The position numbers were made by a program, and so were the translations under genes. DNA of 64,000 bases from UBA7672 sp040398425 (GTDB taxonomy: Bacteria > Pseudomonadota > Alphaproteobacteria > Caulobacterales > Hyphomonadaceae). Within the stretch, counting starts at the first letter, position 1; each line of letters starts with the position of its first letter. The notes under the pieces were generated by a model. It was not told where the DNA came from. It was given only the letters and a program-made list of their open reading frames with translations, and did not search any database. Location of the stretch: positions 62,001 through 126,000 of the forward strand of contig JBBATZ010000002.1 of the NCBI GenBank assembly GCA_040398425.1. Reading direction: 5' to 3'. Positions 45,270-53,040 of this stretch are shown in pieces.

Positions 45270-45535
45270 GATCCCTGCGTTGCCCGGTCATTATGGCGAA
45301 CTCATGCCAGCGAGCAGGCGCAGCGTGGGCTACGAAAACTGATTCGGAGCACGAACTGGTCTACCCACACAGCTGCAGGAGTGTGCAGGTGCGGTGCCAA
45401 GTTGAAAAGGGGCAGAGTCAGCCAAGGGTGCCAATTGTGACAGGGCCCGCCGAAGTGGGCGTTTTCCGTTCGGTTAACCACCAGATGCGGCGAAACGTTC
45501 GAGCGGGTAGCCTGTCGAGCCCATCGAGCAGCGAC
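45270..45535. other. Gap upstream of the coiled-coil gene; possible hairpin
   Basis: No supported gene. A six-pair stem (gcccgc 45445-45450 with gtgggc 45455-45460, loop cgaa, one G-U) followed by gtttt could terminate a short plus-strand transcript, but nothing coding leads into it. If real, it could end a small RNA divergent from the coiled-coil gene. Confidence 0.3.
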
Positions 45536-45703
45536 TCAGTAGACCTTCTGGGTCTCTTGCTGCAACGGCCTTTCGACGGGCGCTGGCTTGCTGAGCGAAA
45601 TCTGTTCCTTGACCGGCTTCGGCGGCTCGGCGTCTCCCACGCCTGTCCAGGCCACCAGAGCGGCGAACACAGCGTCTCTCACGTTGACAACAACTTCGAT
45701 CAT
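45536..45703 (-). CDS. Possible small protein, 55 residues
   Basis: An ATG at 45703 opens a 55-codon frame beginning MIEVVVNVRDAVFAALVAWT, a possible short hydrophobic or amphipathic helix, followed by a Pro/Lys-rich tail. No clear ribosome site is visible, and I recognise no family. It occupies an otherwise empty gap of about 640 bases, which is the main reason to list it. Confidence 0.25.
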   Translation of the reverse strand: MIEVVVNVRDAVFAALVAWTGVGDAEPPKPVKEQISLSKPAPVERPLQQETQKVY

Positions 45704-45908
45704 CGGGTGAGCCCCTAACCCGGTAGCTTCTGAGCCCAACCTCCCCGCGCATCAAGGCGAAAGTTCGGCATTTGGAGCGGAATGAGGCTCAGGGAAGCGC
45801 TGCGGCCACCGATTTCGCCCCTGAAGTCACGCGGGTCGGAACGCATCGGCCTTAACGCCATTTTTTTCCGACTCACGCATGCTGATAACCCGAAAAACGG
45901 AGCGGACG

Positions 45909-46286
45909 ATGCAACAGGTCATCGATATCGGACAGCTTGAGGCGATGACGAGCGGCGACGCCGCCCTGGCCGCCGAAGCGCTGGGGATCTTCCGCCAGTC
46001 GGCCGAAATGTGGTCTCGCCTGCTCGATCCGCGTGAGGAGCCCGATCATTGGGCGGATGCCGCTCATGGAATAAAGGGCGCCGCCCGGTCCGTCGGTCTC
46101 ATGCCGCTCGGCGACGCCTGCGAGCTTGCTGAAACGCTGGGACGAACCGGCAAGGTGTCCGCGGTGGAAGCGGGCGTCGCGCTCTCCGCGTTGAAGGACA
46201 GGTTGGGCGAGGCGCTGGAAGTGATCGCCCATCTCGAGCACCAGCTGATGATGGAGCGCTCCTTCGACGGTGTGCGCGCCGATTGA
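45909..46286 (+). CDS. Stand-alone Hpt (histidine phosphotransfer) protein
   Basis: A 125-residue protein consisting of one Hpt four-helix bundle. The phosphorylated histidine is His53 in A-A-H-G-I-K-G-A-A-R-S-V-G-L, with the expected Lys three residues later; a typical second helix follows (L-G-D-A-C-E-L-A-E-T-L-G-R-T-G). It can relay phosphate from a hybrid kinase receiver to a response regulator, as at the end of a four-step phosphorelay. A hybrid kinase is encoded at 2.1-4.2 kb, but linkage is only a possibility. ATG 45909 was chosen over 45879. Confidence 0.87.
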   Translation: MQQVIDIGQLEAMTSGDAALAAEALGIFRQSAEMWSRLLDPREEPDHWADAAHGIKGAARSVGLMPLGDACELAETLGRTGKVSAVEAGVALSALKDRLGEALEVIAHLEHQLMMERSFDGVRAD

Positions 46287-46293
46287 CCCTCCG

Positions 46294-47703
46294 TCAGAAA
46301 GTCCAGGTCAGCTCGCTGAAGGAATAGACCGGATCGCCTTGCCCAGTGGCGTTGGGAGCGTTCTGCATGAAGTCCCCTTCAAACAGGACGGCGGCCCCGA
46401 CGGACAGGCGCAGGGCATCTTTCACCAGCCAGCGGCGGTAACGGCCCTCGACGTGCAGGCCGACATCCTTGCTGGACGCGCCGGTGGTGTCGCGCACCGC
46501 CGTATTCGCGAAAGAATCGCGACTTGATTCAAGCTGCAGGTAGCGCAGCGATATGTAGGCGTCGCTGTCGGCGTCTGGCTTGACCTCGATACGGATGGCC
46601 GGGCTCGAAAAATTCTGTCGCAGTGCGAGGCCATAGATGCTGGTCGGGCCAAGGTCGAACGCCCGATCGCCGAACAGGGTGTCGAACCGGTCATTGTTCA
46701 AATCTGTCGGAGACCTGTCGCCCGTTGCATAATCATATTGCAGCGCAACGCGCGGCGACCATGGCGCGCTGAAGCTGTAGCCCGCTTCCAGGTGCGCCAT
46801 CTGAGCGTCGTGATCGAGCGGGGTTATGTCGGTCGGGCTGATTGTTGCGTGCACCGAACCTGTCTGCTGCGCGAATTCAAGCTCGAGATCAAACTGATCG
46901 AGAGCGGCAGGTTTGCGCAAGCGGATGCCGTAGGTTGTAATCTGACGGTTGCGGGTCGCGACATCCGGGCTGTCGTCCTCGTCCAGATCCATCAGATACA
47001 CGTCGCCGTGCAAGCCGAAGGGCAGGGGCGAGTCCAGGTGGCCGGCCGCGAAGCGCGTCTTGTCCAGAGTTTGGTTCATCGCGACTTCGTTGGCGATCGC
47101 CGAAGCGGCATCGACAGGCGCGCGCGCCACTGGTGATGTGTAGGAAAGCGTTACTGCAAGCTTGTCGGGCGACGTCCAGACCGCCCGCGCGCCATCGAAG
47201 GATGACAAGGGGCTGCGATAGTTGGCGCGCGCGACCAGACGGCGTGAGCCAATGTCCATGGTGAAGCGGCCAAGCGTCAGATCCAGCTTGCCGCCATCCA
47301 TCAGGAAACTGTGCGGTCGCCACGCGAGGTAAAGCTGTGAAGGCTCCAGCGTATCGATCTCTGAGGGTGCGCCGCCGGTCTCATTGCCAGCGATAAAGCG
47401 CGAATCCAGCAATTCGCCGCCCACTGTCAGGCTTTTCGCGCCGACATCCAGTTCGATGTCAAGAATGCTCTGCAAGCCGAGGAACTCGTCATCCTCGGTA
47501 CGGCCCGCCACGAAGGGGTTGCTCAGCGCCTCATACCTGCCACGCATCGAGCCAGAGACCCGAAGGCCGTCGGGCACGACAAGAGCCTGACCCAGTCGCC
47601 ACGGAGCGCCGCTGCTGTGGGAGCCGGCCGAAGACGCGGTCTGGGCCTCAGCAGCTCCCGCAACGAAGGCAATGACGACGGTGAGACCAGCCAGGCGGTA
47701 CAT
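46294..47703 (-). CDS. Outer-membrane barrel, alginate-export-like family
   Basis: A 469-residue protein with a signal peptide (cleavage near A-E-A-Q) and repeated amphipathic strands through to a C-terminal aromatic (S-E-L-T-W-T-F). The opening R-V-S-G-S-M-R-G-R-Y-E-A-L, then F-L-G-L-Q-S-I-L-D-I-E-L, Q-L-Y-L-A-W and L-T-L-G-R-F-T-M-D-I-G-S-R-R-L-V-A-R, match the Alginate_exp porin family. Family members form 16-18-strand barrels for diverse solutes, so alginate specificity should not be assumed. It is divergent from the Rrf2 regulator. Confidence 0.8.
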   Translation of the reverse strand: MYRLAGLTVVIAFVAGAAEAQTASSAGSHSSGAPWRLGQALVVPDGLRVSGSMRGRYEALSNPFVAGRTEDDEFLGLQSILDIELDVGAKSLTVGGELLDSRFIAGNETGGAPSEIDTLEPSQLYLAWRPHSFLMDGGKLDLTLGRFTMDIGSRRLVARANYRSPLSSFDGARAVWTSPDKLAVTLSYTSPVARAPVDAASAIANEVAMNQTLDKTRFAAGHLDSPLPFGLHGDVYLMDLDEDDSPDVATRNRQITTYGIRLRKPAALDQFDLELEFAQQTGSVHATISPTDITPLDHDAQMAHLEAGYSFSAPWSPRVALQYDYATGDRSPTDLNNDRFDTLFGDRAFDLGPTSIYGLALRQNFSSPAIRIEVKPDADSDAYISLRYLQLESSRDSFANTAVRDTTGASSKDVGLHVEGRYRRWLVKDALRLSVGAAVLFEGDFMQNAPNATGQGDPVYSFSELTWTF

Positions 47704-47913
47704 TCTGCGGGGACTCAACTGGCTGGGATCGGGTTGGCGGGCGGATTTTCCGCGCCATATGTCAACAAACAGTCATGCATGCACGTCCGTTCCCCCCTCG
47801 CAGGAATGTCGGCGACAAGCTCGATTTACTTACTCTACAGGGACACTATAGTTTCGAAGCGTGTGGTCGGGCAGCAGCCTGACTTGTGTCACCTGTGTAG
47901 AGGCTCTGCTGGC

Positions 47914-48360
47914 ATGATTTCCCAAAAGGCCAAGTACGCGCTGCGCGCTCTGGTGGCGCTGGCCAAACTGCCGCCGGGCCAGCCCACCTTCATCGGCGAC
48001 ATCGCGGAATCCCAGAATATCCCGAAGAAATTCCTCGAGCAAATCCTGCTCGACCTGAAGCACCATGGTCTTGTTGCGTCACGGCGCGGAAAAGCCGGTG
48101 GTTATGGGCTTTTGCGGCCAGCAGACACGATTTCGTTTGGTGAAGTCCTGCGTATCGTTGACGGTCCAATCGCCCCCCTTCCGTGCCTCTCCAAGATCGC
48201 CTATCGCCGGTGCGATGACTGCCAGGAAGAAGCGAGCTGTGAAGTGCGCCGGGTGTTCGCCCAGGTGGCGGATGCGACCCGCGCCGTGCTGGATCGTACC
48301 ACCATCGCCGACGCCGTTGGCGCGAACCTGCCGATCCGTTTGCGTGAGTTGGTTGCCTGA
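47914..48360 (+). CDS. Rrf2-family transcriptional regulator
   Basis: A 148-residue DNA-binding protein with an N-terminal winged helix (M-I-S-Q-K-A-K-Y-A-L-R-A-L-V-A-L-A, then I-P-K-K-F-L-E-Q-I-L-L-D-L-K and S-R-R-G-K-A-G-G-Y), the family hallmark. Four cysteines lie at residues 91, 100, 103 and 109, near the places where IscR/RirA bind an Fe-S cluster, although the spacing differs. The gene leads directly into the sulfate-transport operon, 67 bases upstream of the binding protein. It may therefore control sulfur uptake in a CymR-like manner or respond to Fe-S status. Direct targets cannot be proven. Confidence 0.92.
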   Translation: MISQKAKYALRALVALAKLPPGQPTFIGDIAESQNIPKKFLEQILLDLKHHGLVASRRGKAGGYGLLRPADTISFGEVLRIVDGPIAPLPCLSKIAYRRCDDCQEEASCEVRRVFAQVADATRAVLDRTTIADAVGANLPIRLRELVA

Positions 48361-48427
48361 TCGCCGCGCCCCTGGCGGTTTGACAAACCCGACCTAGGCG
48401 CTAGCGTAACCTGGTGGAGGAATTCCC

Positions 48428-49441
48428 ATGCGCGGACCCTTGGTCGCATTCGCGGCGCTGTTGACGCTCGCCGCCTGCGGCGGGGGGAACTCCAGTGAAG
48501 TCACCCTGCTCAACGTTTCTTACGATCCGACCCGTGAGCTTTACGAGGATTTTAACGCGGCATTCTCAGCTGGCTACAAGACGGCTGACGGCAAGACCGT
48601 GACTGTGAACATGTCTCATGGCGGTTCGGGCAAGCAAGCCCGCGCCGTGATCGACGGCCTAGAGGCCGATGTCGTCACCATGGGCTTGCAGAACGACATC
48701 GACGTAATTGCGAGGGAAACGGGCAAGATCCCCGCTGACTGGCGTTCGAAACTGCCGTCCAATTCCTCGCCCTACACCTCGACCATCGTGCTGATGGTGC
48801 GCAAGGGCAATCCGAAGGGGATCAAGGACTGGGACGATCTGGTTCGATCGGATGTGTCCGTCGTGACCCCGAACCCCAAGACCTCTGGCGGCGCGCGCTG
48901 GAATTATCTCGCAGCCTGGGCCTATGCTGCCAAGAAGTTCAATGGCGATGAAGCGCAGATCAGGGCGTTTGTCGGCCAGGTCTACAAGAACACGGCCAAA
49001 CTCGATTCCGGCGCGCGTGGTTCGACAACCACGTTCACGCAGCAGGGCACAGGCGACGTTCTGATCACGTGGGAAAACGAGGCCTTCTATTCGCTCGCCG
49101 AGCTTGAGCCTGACGCGTACGAGATCGTCTACCCGTCGCTGTCGATCAAGGCCGAGCCGCCGGTGGCTGTCGTCGTCGGAAATGCGGAGAAGCGCGGCAC
49201 GCTGCAGGTAGCGGAAGACTACTTGAAGCATCTCTATTCGCCCGAAGGTCAGAAAATCGTGGCGAAGCACTATTACAGACCATCCGATCCGTCGGCGGCA
49301 GATCCCAACGATCTAGAACGCTTCAAGCAGATTGAGATGGTGACGATCGACGATCCGCTGTTTGGCGGCTGGTCGCAGGCGCAGCCGAAGCATTTCGATG
49401 CGGGCGCCCTCTTCGACCAGATCTACCAGCCTGCAAAATGA
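48428..49441 (+). CDS. Sulfate/thiosulfate-binding protein, lipoprotein form
   Basis: A 337-residue periplasmic binding protein of the Sbp/CysP family. Characteristic patches are L-L-N-V-S-Y-D-P-T-R-E-L-Y, S-H-G-G-S-G-K-Q-A-R-A-V, V-T-P-N-P-K-T-S-G-G-A-R-W-N-Y-L and T-W-E-N-E-A. In enterobacteria this protein is soluble, whereas here the leader ends in lipobox T-L-A-A-C, so it is probably membrane-tethered. A strong ggagg site precedes the ATG. It is followed within 10 bases by the permease genes. Confidence 0.94.
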   Translation: MRGPLVAFAALLTLAACGGGNSSEVTLLNVSYDPTRELYEDFNAAFSAGYKTADGKTVTVNMSHGGSGKQARAVIDGLEADVVTMGLQNDIDVIARETGKIPADWRSKLPSNSSPYTSTIVLMVRKGNPKGIKDWDDLVRSDVSVVTPNPKTSGGARWNYLAAWAYAAKKFNGDEAQIRAFVGQVYKNTAKLDSGARGSTTTFTQQGTGDVLITWENEAFYSLAELEPDAYEIVYPSLSIKAEPPVAVVVGNAEKRGTLQVAEDYLKHLYSPEGQKIVAKHYYRPSDPSAADPNDLERFKQIEMVTIDDPLFGGWSQAQPKHFDAGALFDQIYQPAK

Positions 49442-49449
49442 GATAGCCT

Positions 49450-50316
49450 ATGGTTTCGGCAGCGCCGGACGGGGCGCGAACAATTCGCTGGAGACGTCGT
49501 AGCGTCCTGCCAGGCTTCGGCCTGAGCCTGGGATATACGATCGCTTACCTGTCGCTCGTTGTTCTGATCCCGCTGGCAGGCCTCGGCGTTCGTTCGGCGT
49601 CGCTGGGGTGGAACCAGTTCTGGGCCATTGCCTTCGACCCGCGTGTTGTAGCTGCGTTGCAGCTGTCATTCGGCGCTGCGATGGTGGCGGCCATCGTCAA
49701 CACGATTTTCGGCGTGCTCGTGGCGTGGGTGCTGGTCCGTTACCGTTTTCCAGGTCGACGCTGGGTTGATGCGGCTGTCGATCTTCCGTTCGCCCTTCCG
49801 ACCGCCGTGGCCGGCATCGCTTTGGCGACGCTCTATGCGCCCAACGGTCCGTTCGGGGCGCTGCTGATGTCATGGTTCGGCGTCAAGGTTGGGTTCACCT
49901 CGATTGGCGTCACGCTGGCATTGATCTTCGTTGGCCTTCCTTTTGTGGTTCGGACCGTGCAGCCGGTGCTGGAGGAGATCGACCGCGAGACCGAAGAAGT
50001 TTCGGCAACGCTGGGCGCGGGACGGTTGCGGACTGCAACTCGGGTCATCCTCCCAGCCATGTTTCCCGCCATCCTGACGGGCTTTGCCCTGTCGTTTGCG
50101 CGGGGCGTTGGCGAGTACGGATCGGTGATCTTCATCGCCTCGAACCTGCCGTTCAAATCCGAGATTGCGCCACTGCTGATCGTCATCAAGCTGGAAGAGC
50201 ACAACTATGCGGGCGCAACCGCGATCGCGACCATCATGCTTGTCATATCGTTCGCCATGCTGTTCGTGATCAATATGCTGCAGGCGTGGAGCCGGAAATG
50301 GTTCGGCCATGAGTAG
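49450..50316 (+). CDS. cysT: Sulfate ABC transporter permease CysT
   Basis: A 288-residue inner-membrane permease with six helices. The EAA loop reads E-T-E-E-V-S-A-T-L-G-A-G-R-L-R-T, where it contacts CysA. Further family markers are P-F-A-L-P-T-A-V-A-G-I-A-L near residue 117 and G-E-Y-G-S-V-I-F-I-A-S-N. It forms a heterodimer with CysW, whose start overlaps it by eight bases. Confidence 0.95.
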   Translation: MVSAAPDGARTIRWRRRSVLPGFGLSLGYTIAYLSLVVLIPLAGLGVRSASLGWNQFWAIAFDPRVVAALQLSFGAAMVAAIVNTIFGVLVAWVLVRYRFPGRRWVDAAVDLPFALPTAVAGIALATLYAPNGPFGALLMSWFGVKVGFTSIGVTLALIFVGLPFVVRTVQPVLEEIDRETEEVSATLGAGRLRTATRVILPAMFPAILTGFALSFARGVGEYGSVIFIASNLPFKSEIAPLLIVIKLEEHNYAGATAIATIMLVISFAMLFVINMLQAWSRKWFGHE

Positions 50317-51172
50317 CCCGAAACCCCGCAAGATGCGCCAGGCGATAGGCGAGGGCCGTTGGACCCGCCTGACCCTCATTACAATTGCACTGATCTTCCT
50401 GGGTCTGATGCTCATCGCACCGCTTCTGGTGGTGTTCGTCGAAGCCTTCAGCCGCGGAGTTGGTGTCTACATCGACGCGCTGGCGATGCCCGATACCATG
50501 GCTGCGTTGCGGCTGACGCTGTTGGTCGCTGCGATTGCTGTGCCGGTCAACCTTGTCTTCGGTGTCGCTGCCGCCTGGGCGATTGCCAAGTTCGAGTTCA
50601 AGGGCAAGGCGTTCCTGCTGACCCTGATCGACCTGCCGTTCGCCGTCTCGCCGGTCGTCTCCGGTTTGATTTTCGTCCTGCTGTTTGGCGCCAACAGCGT
50701 GCTTGGACCTTTGCTCGACGATGTCGGCATCAAGATCCTGTTCGCCGTGCCGGGTATCGTGCTCGCAACGGTCTTCATCACCTTTCCCTTTATCGCGCGC
50801 GAGCTCATCCCCTTGATGCAGCAGCAGGGGGCGGCGGAGGAGGAGGCAGCGGTGTCGCTGGGGGCGGGGGGGTGGCGCACGTTTTTCCAGGTGACGCTGC
50901 CCAACGTGAAGTGGGGACTGCTTTATGGCGTCCTGCTGTGCAATGCGCGGGCGATGGGCGAGTTCGGCGCCGTCACCGTAGTCTCGGGCAATATCCGCGG
51001 CGTCACCACGACGCTGCCGCTGCACATCGAGATACTGTACAATGATAACAAAGCGGCTGCCGCCTTTGCCGTGGCCTCGCTGCTGGCCTTGCTTGCCCTT
51101 GTCACCCTGGCGGTCAAAACCCTGCTTGAAGCGCGGTTCGCCAATTCACTTGCCGCTCAGCGGCGCCACTGA
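50309..51172 (+). CDS. cysW: Sulfate ABC transporter permease CysW
   Basis: A 287-residue six-helix permease. The EAA loop is A-A-E-E-E-A-A-V-S-L-G-A-G-G-W-R-T, preceded by P-F-A-V-S-P-V-V-S-G-L and followed by A-M-G-E-F-G-A-V-T-V-V-S-G-N-I-R-G, which is specific for CysW. A purine-rich run (gggggcggcggaggaggaggc-like, about 50827-50850) codes for the EAA loop. It pairs with CysT and CysA. Confidence 0.95.
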   Translation: MSSPKPRKMRQAIGEGRWTRLTLITIALIFLGLMLIAPLLVVFVEAFSRGVGVYIDALAMPDTMAALRLTLLVAAIAVPVNLVFGVAAAWAIAKFEFKGKAFLLTLIDLPFAVSPVVSGLIFVLLFGANSVLGPLLDDVGIKILFAVPGIVLATVFITFPFIARELIPLMQQQGAAEEEAAVSLGAGGWRTFFQVTLPNVKWGLLYGVLLCNARAMGEFGAVTVVSGNIRGVTTTLPLHIEILYNDNKAAAAFAVASLLALLALVTLAVKTLLEARFANSLAAQRRH

Positions 51173-51184
51173 GTCCATAGACGT

Positions 51185-52306
51185 ATGCAGGTCAGAGCCG
51201 AAAACATAAGCAAGCGGTACGCCAGCATGGCGGCGCTCGACGACGTGTCACTGACCGTAGGGTCAGGCGAACTCGTGGCGCTGCTCGGGCCGTCGGGCTC
51301 GGGCAAGACCACGTTGTTGCGCACGATTGCCGGCCTGGAGCATCCAGATTCGGGCGTAGTTTACTACAACGACCGCGACGCATCGGAAAGCCGCATCCAG
51401 GATCGCGGCGTCGGCTTTGTCTTCCAGCACTATGCGCTGTTCAAGCATATGCGGGTGATGGACAATATCGCGTTTGGCCTGCGGGCGCGGAAGAAGAACA
51501 AACCGAGCGACGCAGAGATCAAGCGCCGCGTCATGGAATTGCTCGACCTCGTGCAACTCTCAGGTCTTGATCGCCGCTTCCCCTCGCAACTTTCAGGCGG
51601 CCAGAGACAGCGCGTCGCGCTGGCCCGCGCACTTGCCATCGAACCCAGCGTGCTGCTGCTCGACGAGCCGTTCGGCGCGCTCGATGCGCGTGTGCGGAAA
51701 GACCTGCGCCGCTGGCTGCGCGAGATCCATGAGCGTACCGGTCACACCACGCTATTCGTCACGCACGACCAGGAAGAGGCGCTGGAGCTGGCTGACCGTG
51801 TCGTCGTCATGAACAAGGGCAAGATCGAGCAATCGGCGACGCCCGATGAAATCTATGACACGCCGGCAACGCCGTTCGTCTTCTCCTTCATCGGCGAGTC
51901 GAGTGTTATTCCGGTGCAGGTCGGCAATGGTCGCGCCACACTGGACGAGCGGCTGCTGGACCTTCAGGTCGGGAACCTGCCGGATGGACCTGCACAGCTT
52001 TACCTGCGACCGGAAGACGTCGCCATGGTCACTGATGGCGGACCGGGCATTCCGGGCCTTGTGGTCTCCACGCGACGGATCGGCGGCATGCGCCGCGTGA
52101 CGATCGAGTGCGGTCTGGCGCGGCATCGGATTGAGTTCGATGCGGGAGCAGAAATCCCGATCGCTAACTCGCAGCGCCTGCAGGTTCGCGTCATCGGCGG
52201 CCGCGTCTATGGCGCTGGCGTCGAAGGTTATGAGACCGAGAAGCTGGCGGCCTCCGCCACGTCCGACTTCAAGTGGGCCAAGGCTGAAGGCTGGCTCGAC
52301 CGGTAG
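51185..52306 (+). CDS. cysA: Sulfate ABC transporter ATPase CysA
   Basis: A 373-residue ATPase. Walker A is G-P-S-G-S-G-K-T-T, the Q-loop is V-F-Q-H-Y-A-L-F-K, the signature is L-S-G-G-Q-R-Q-R-V-A-L-A-R-A and Walker B is V-L-L-L-D-E-P-F-G-A-L-D. The Q-H-Y-A-L-F-K-H-M pattern is characteristic of CysA. A C-terminal TOBE-like regulatory domain (about 235-350) includes L-Y-L-R-P-E-D-V. It powers sulfate and thiosulfate import and closes the operon. Confidence 0.96.
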   Translation: MQVRAENISKRYASMAALDDVSLTVGSGELVALLGPSGSGKTTLLRTIAGLEHPDSGVVYYNDRDASESRIQDRGVGFVFQHYALFKHMRVMDNIAFGLRARKKNKPSDAEIKRRVMELLDLVQLSGLDRRFPSQLSGGQRQRVALARALAIEPSVLLLDEPFGALDARVRKDLRRWLREIHERTGHTTLFVTHDQEEALELADRVVVMNKGKIEQSATPDEIYDTPATPFVFSFIGESSVIPVQVGNGRATLDERLLDLQVGNLPDGPAQLYLRPEDVAMVTDGGPGIPGLVVSTRRIGGMRRVTIECGLARHRIEFDAGAEIPIANSQRLQVRVIGGRVYGAGVEGYETEKLAASATSDFKWAKAEGWLDR

Positions 52307-52329
52307 ACTCTGATCTTCAGGCTGGGTTT

Positions 52330-52965
52330 TCAGGCCCGGCGCACCAGCGCTGCTGCGATCGTCAATCCCATGAAGGCCCCGCCGATGCCGCGTTCGAACC
52401 AGCGTTTGACGGGGCCGCGTGAGAGCGCCTTCGACAGCATTCCTCCGGCTGCGATTTAGAGCAGCTGCACGAGGAAATCGAGGCTGACGGCAATCGCGCC
52501 AAGGACCAGAGACTGCATCCAGATCGTGTGCGTCGGGTCGATGAATTGCGGGAACAGGGCCAGGAAGAACAGGATCGTCTTGGGGTTTCCTGCACCAATC
52601 ATGAGGCCATCGCGATAAGCGCGGGAGCTGGCTTCTCCAAGTGTCAGCGGTGATGCGGCCTGCGTGTTGAACGAGGAGCGGATCGCCTGGAAGCCCAGCC
52701 AGGCGAGATAGGCAGCGCCCGCCCATTTGATGATCTCGAACGCTGAGCCGGAAGCTACGATCAGGCTGGCGAGACCGGCGGCCGAGCACAGGACATAGAC
52801 TGTGTTGGCGCTCTCAACACCTGCTGCCGCAAAAAGCCCGGCCTTCGGTCCGCGCCAGGCCGACTGGGTCATCACGAACAGGACGTTCGGGCCCGGCGCG
52901 ATTGCGATGGCGAGAACCAGGCCGACATAGGCCAAAAGGGTGGGGCTGGCGATCAGGTCGAACAT
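52330..52965 (-). pseudogene. LysE-family exporter with one in-frame stop
   Basis: The frame encodes a RhtB/LysE-type amino-acid exporter: A-I-A-P-G-P-N-V-L-F-V near residue 20, A-A-G-V-E-S-A-N-T-V, A-Y-L-A-W-L-G-F-Q-A-I-R near residue 68 and N-P-K-T-I-L-F-F-L-A-L-F-P-Q-F. A TAA at 52458-52456 (minus) interrupts it after F-L-V-Q-L-L, in the last third. The same frame continues with I-A-A-G-G-M-L-S-K-A-L-S-R-G-P-V-K-R-W-F-E-R to a TGA at 52332-52330, giving the full family length of about 211 residues. The stop sits where family members commonly have Tyr. The truncated 169-residue product lacks the final helix. Confidence 0.8.
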
Positions 52966-53040
52966 GGCGTGCTCCAGTGCTGATGGAGGCGCTTTAGCAG
53001 TTCATCCTGCCAGAACATGTCAGCATCGGGCGGACCCGAT

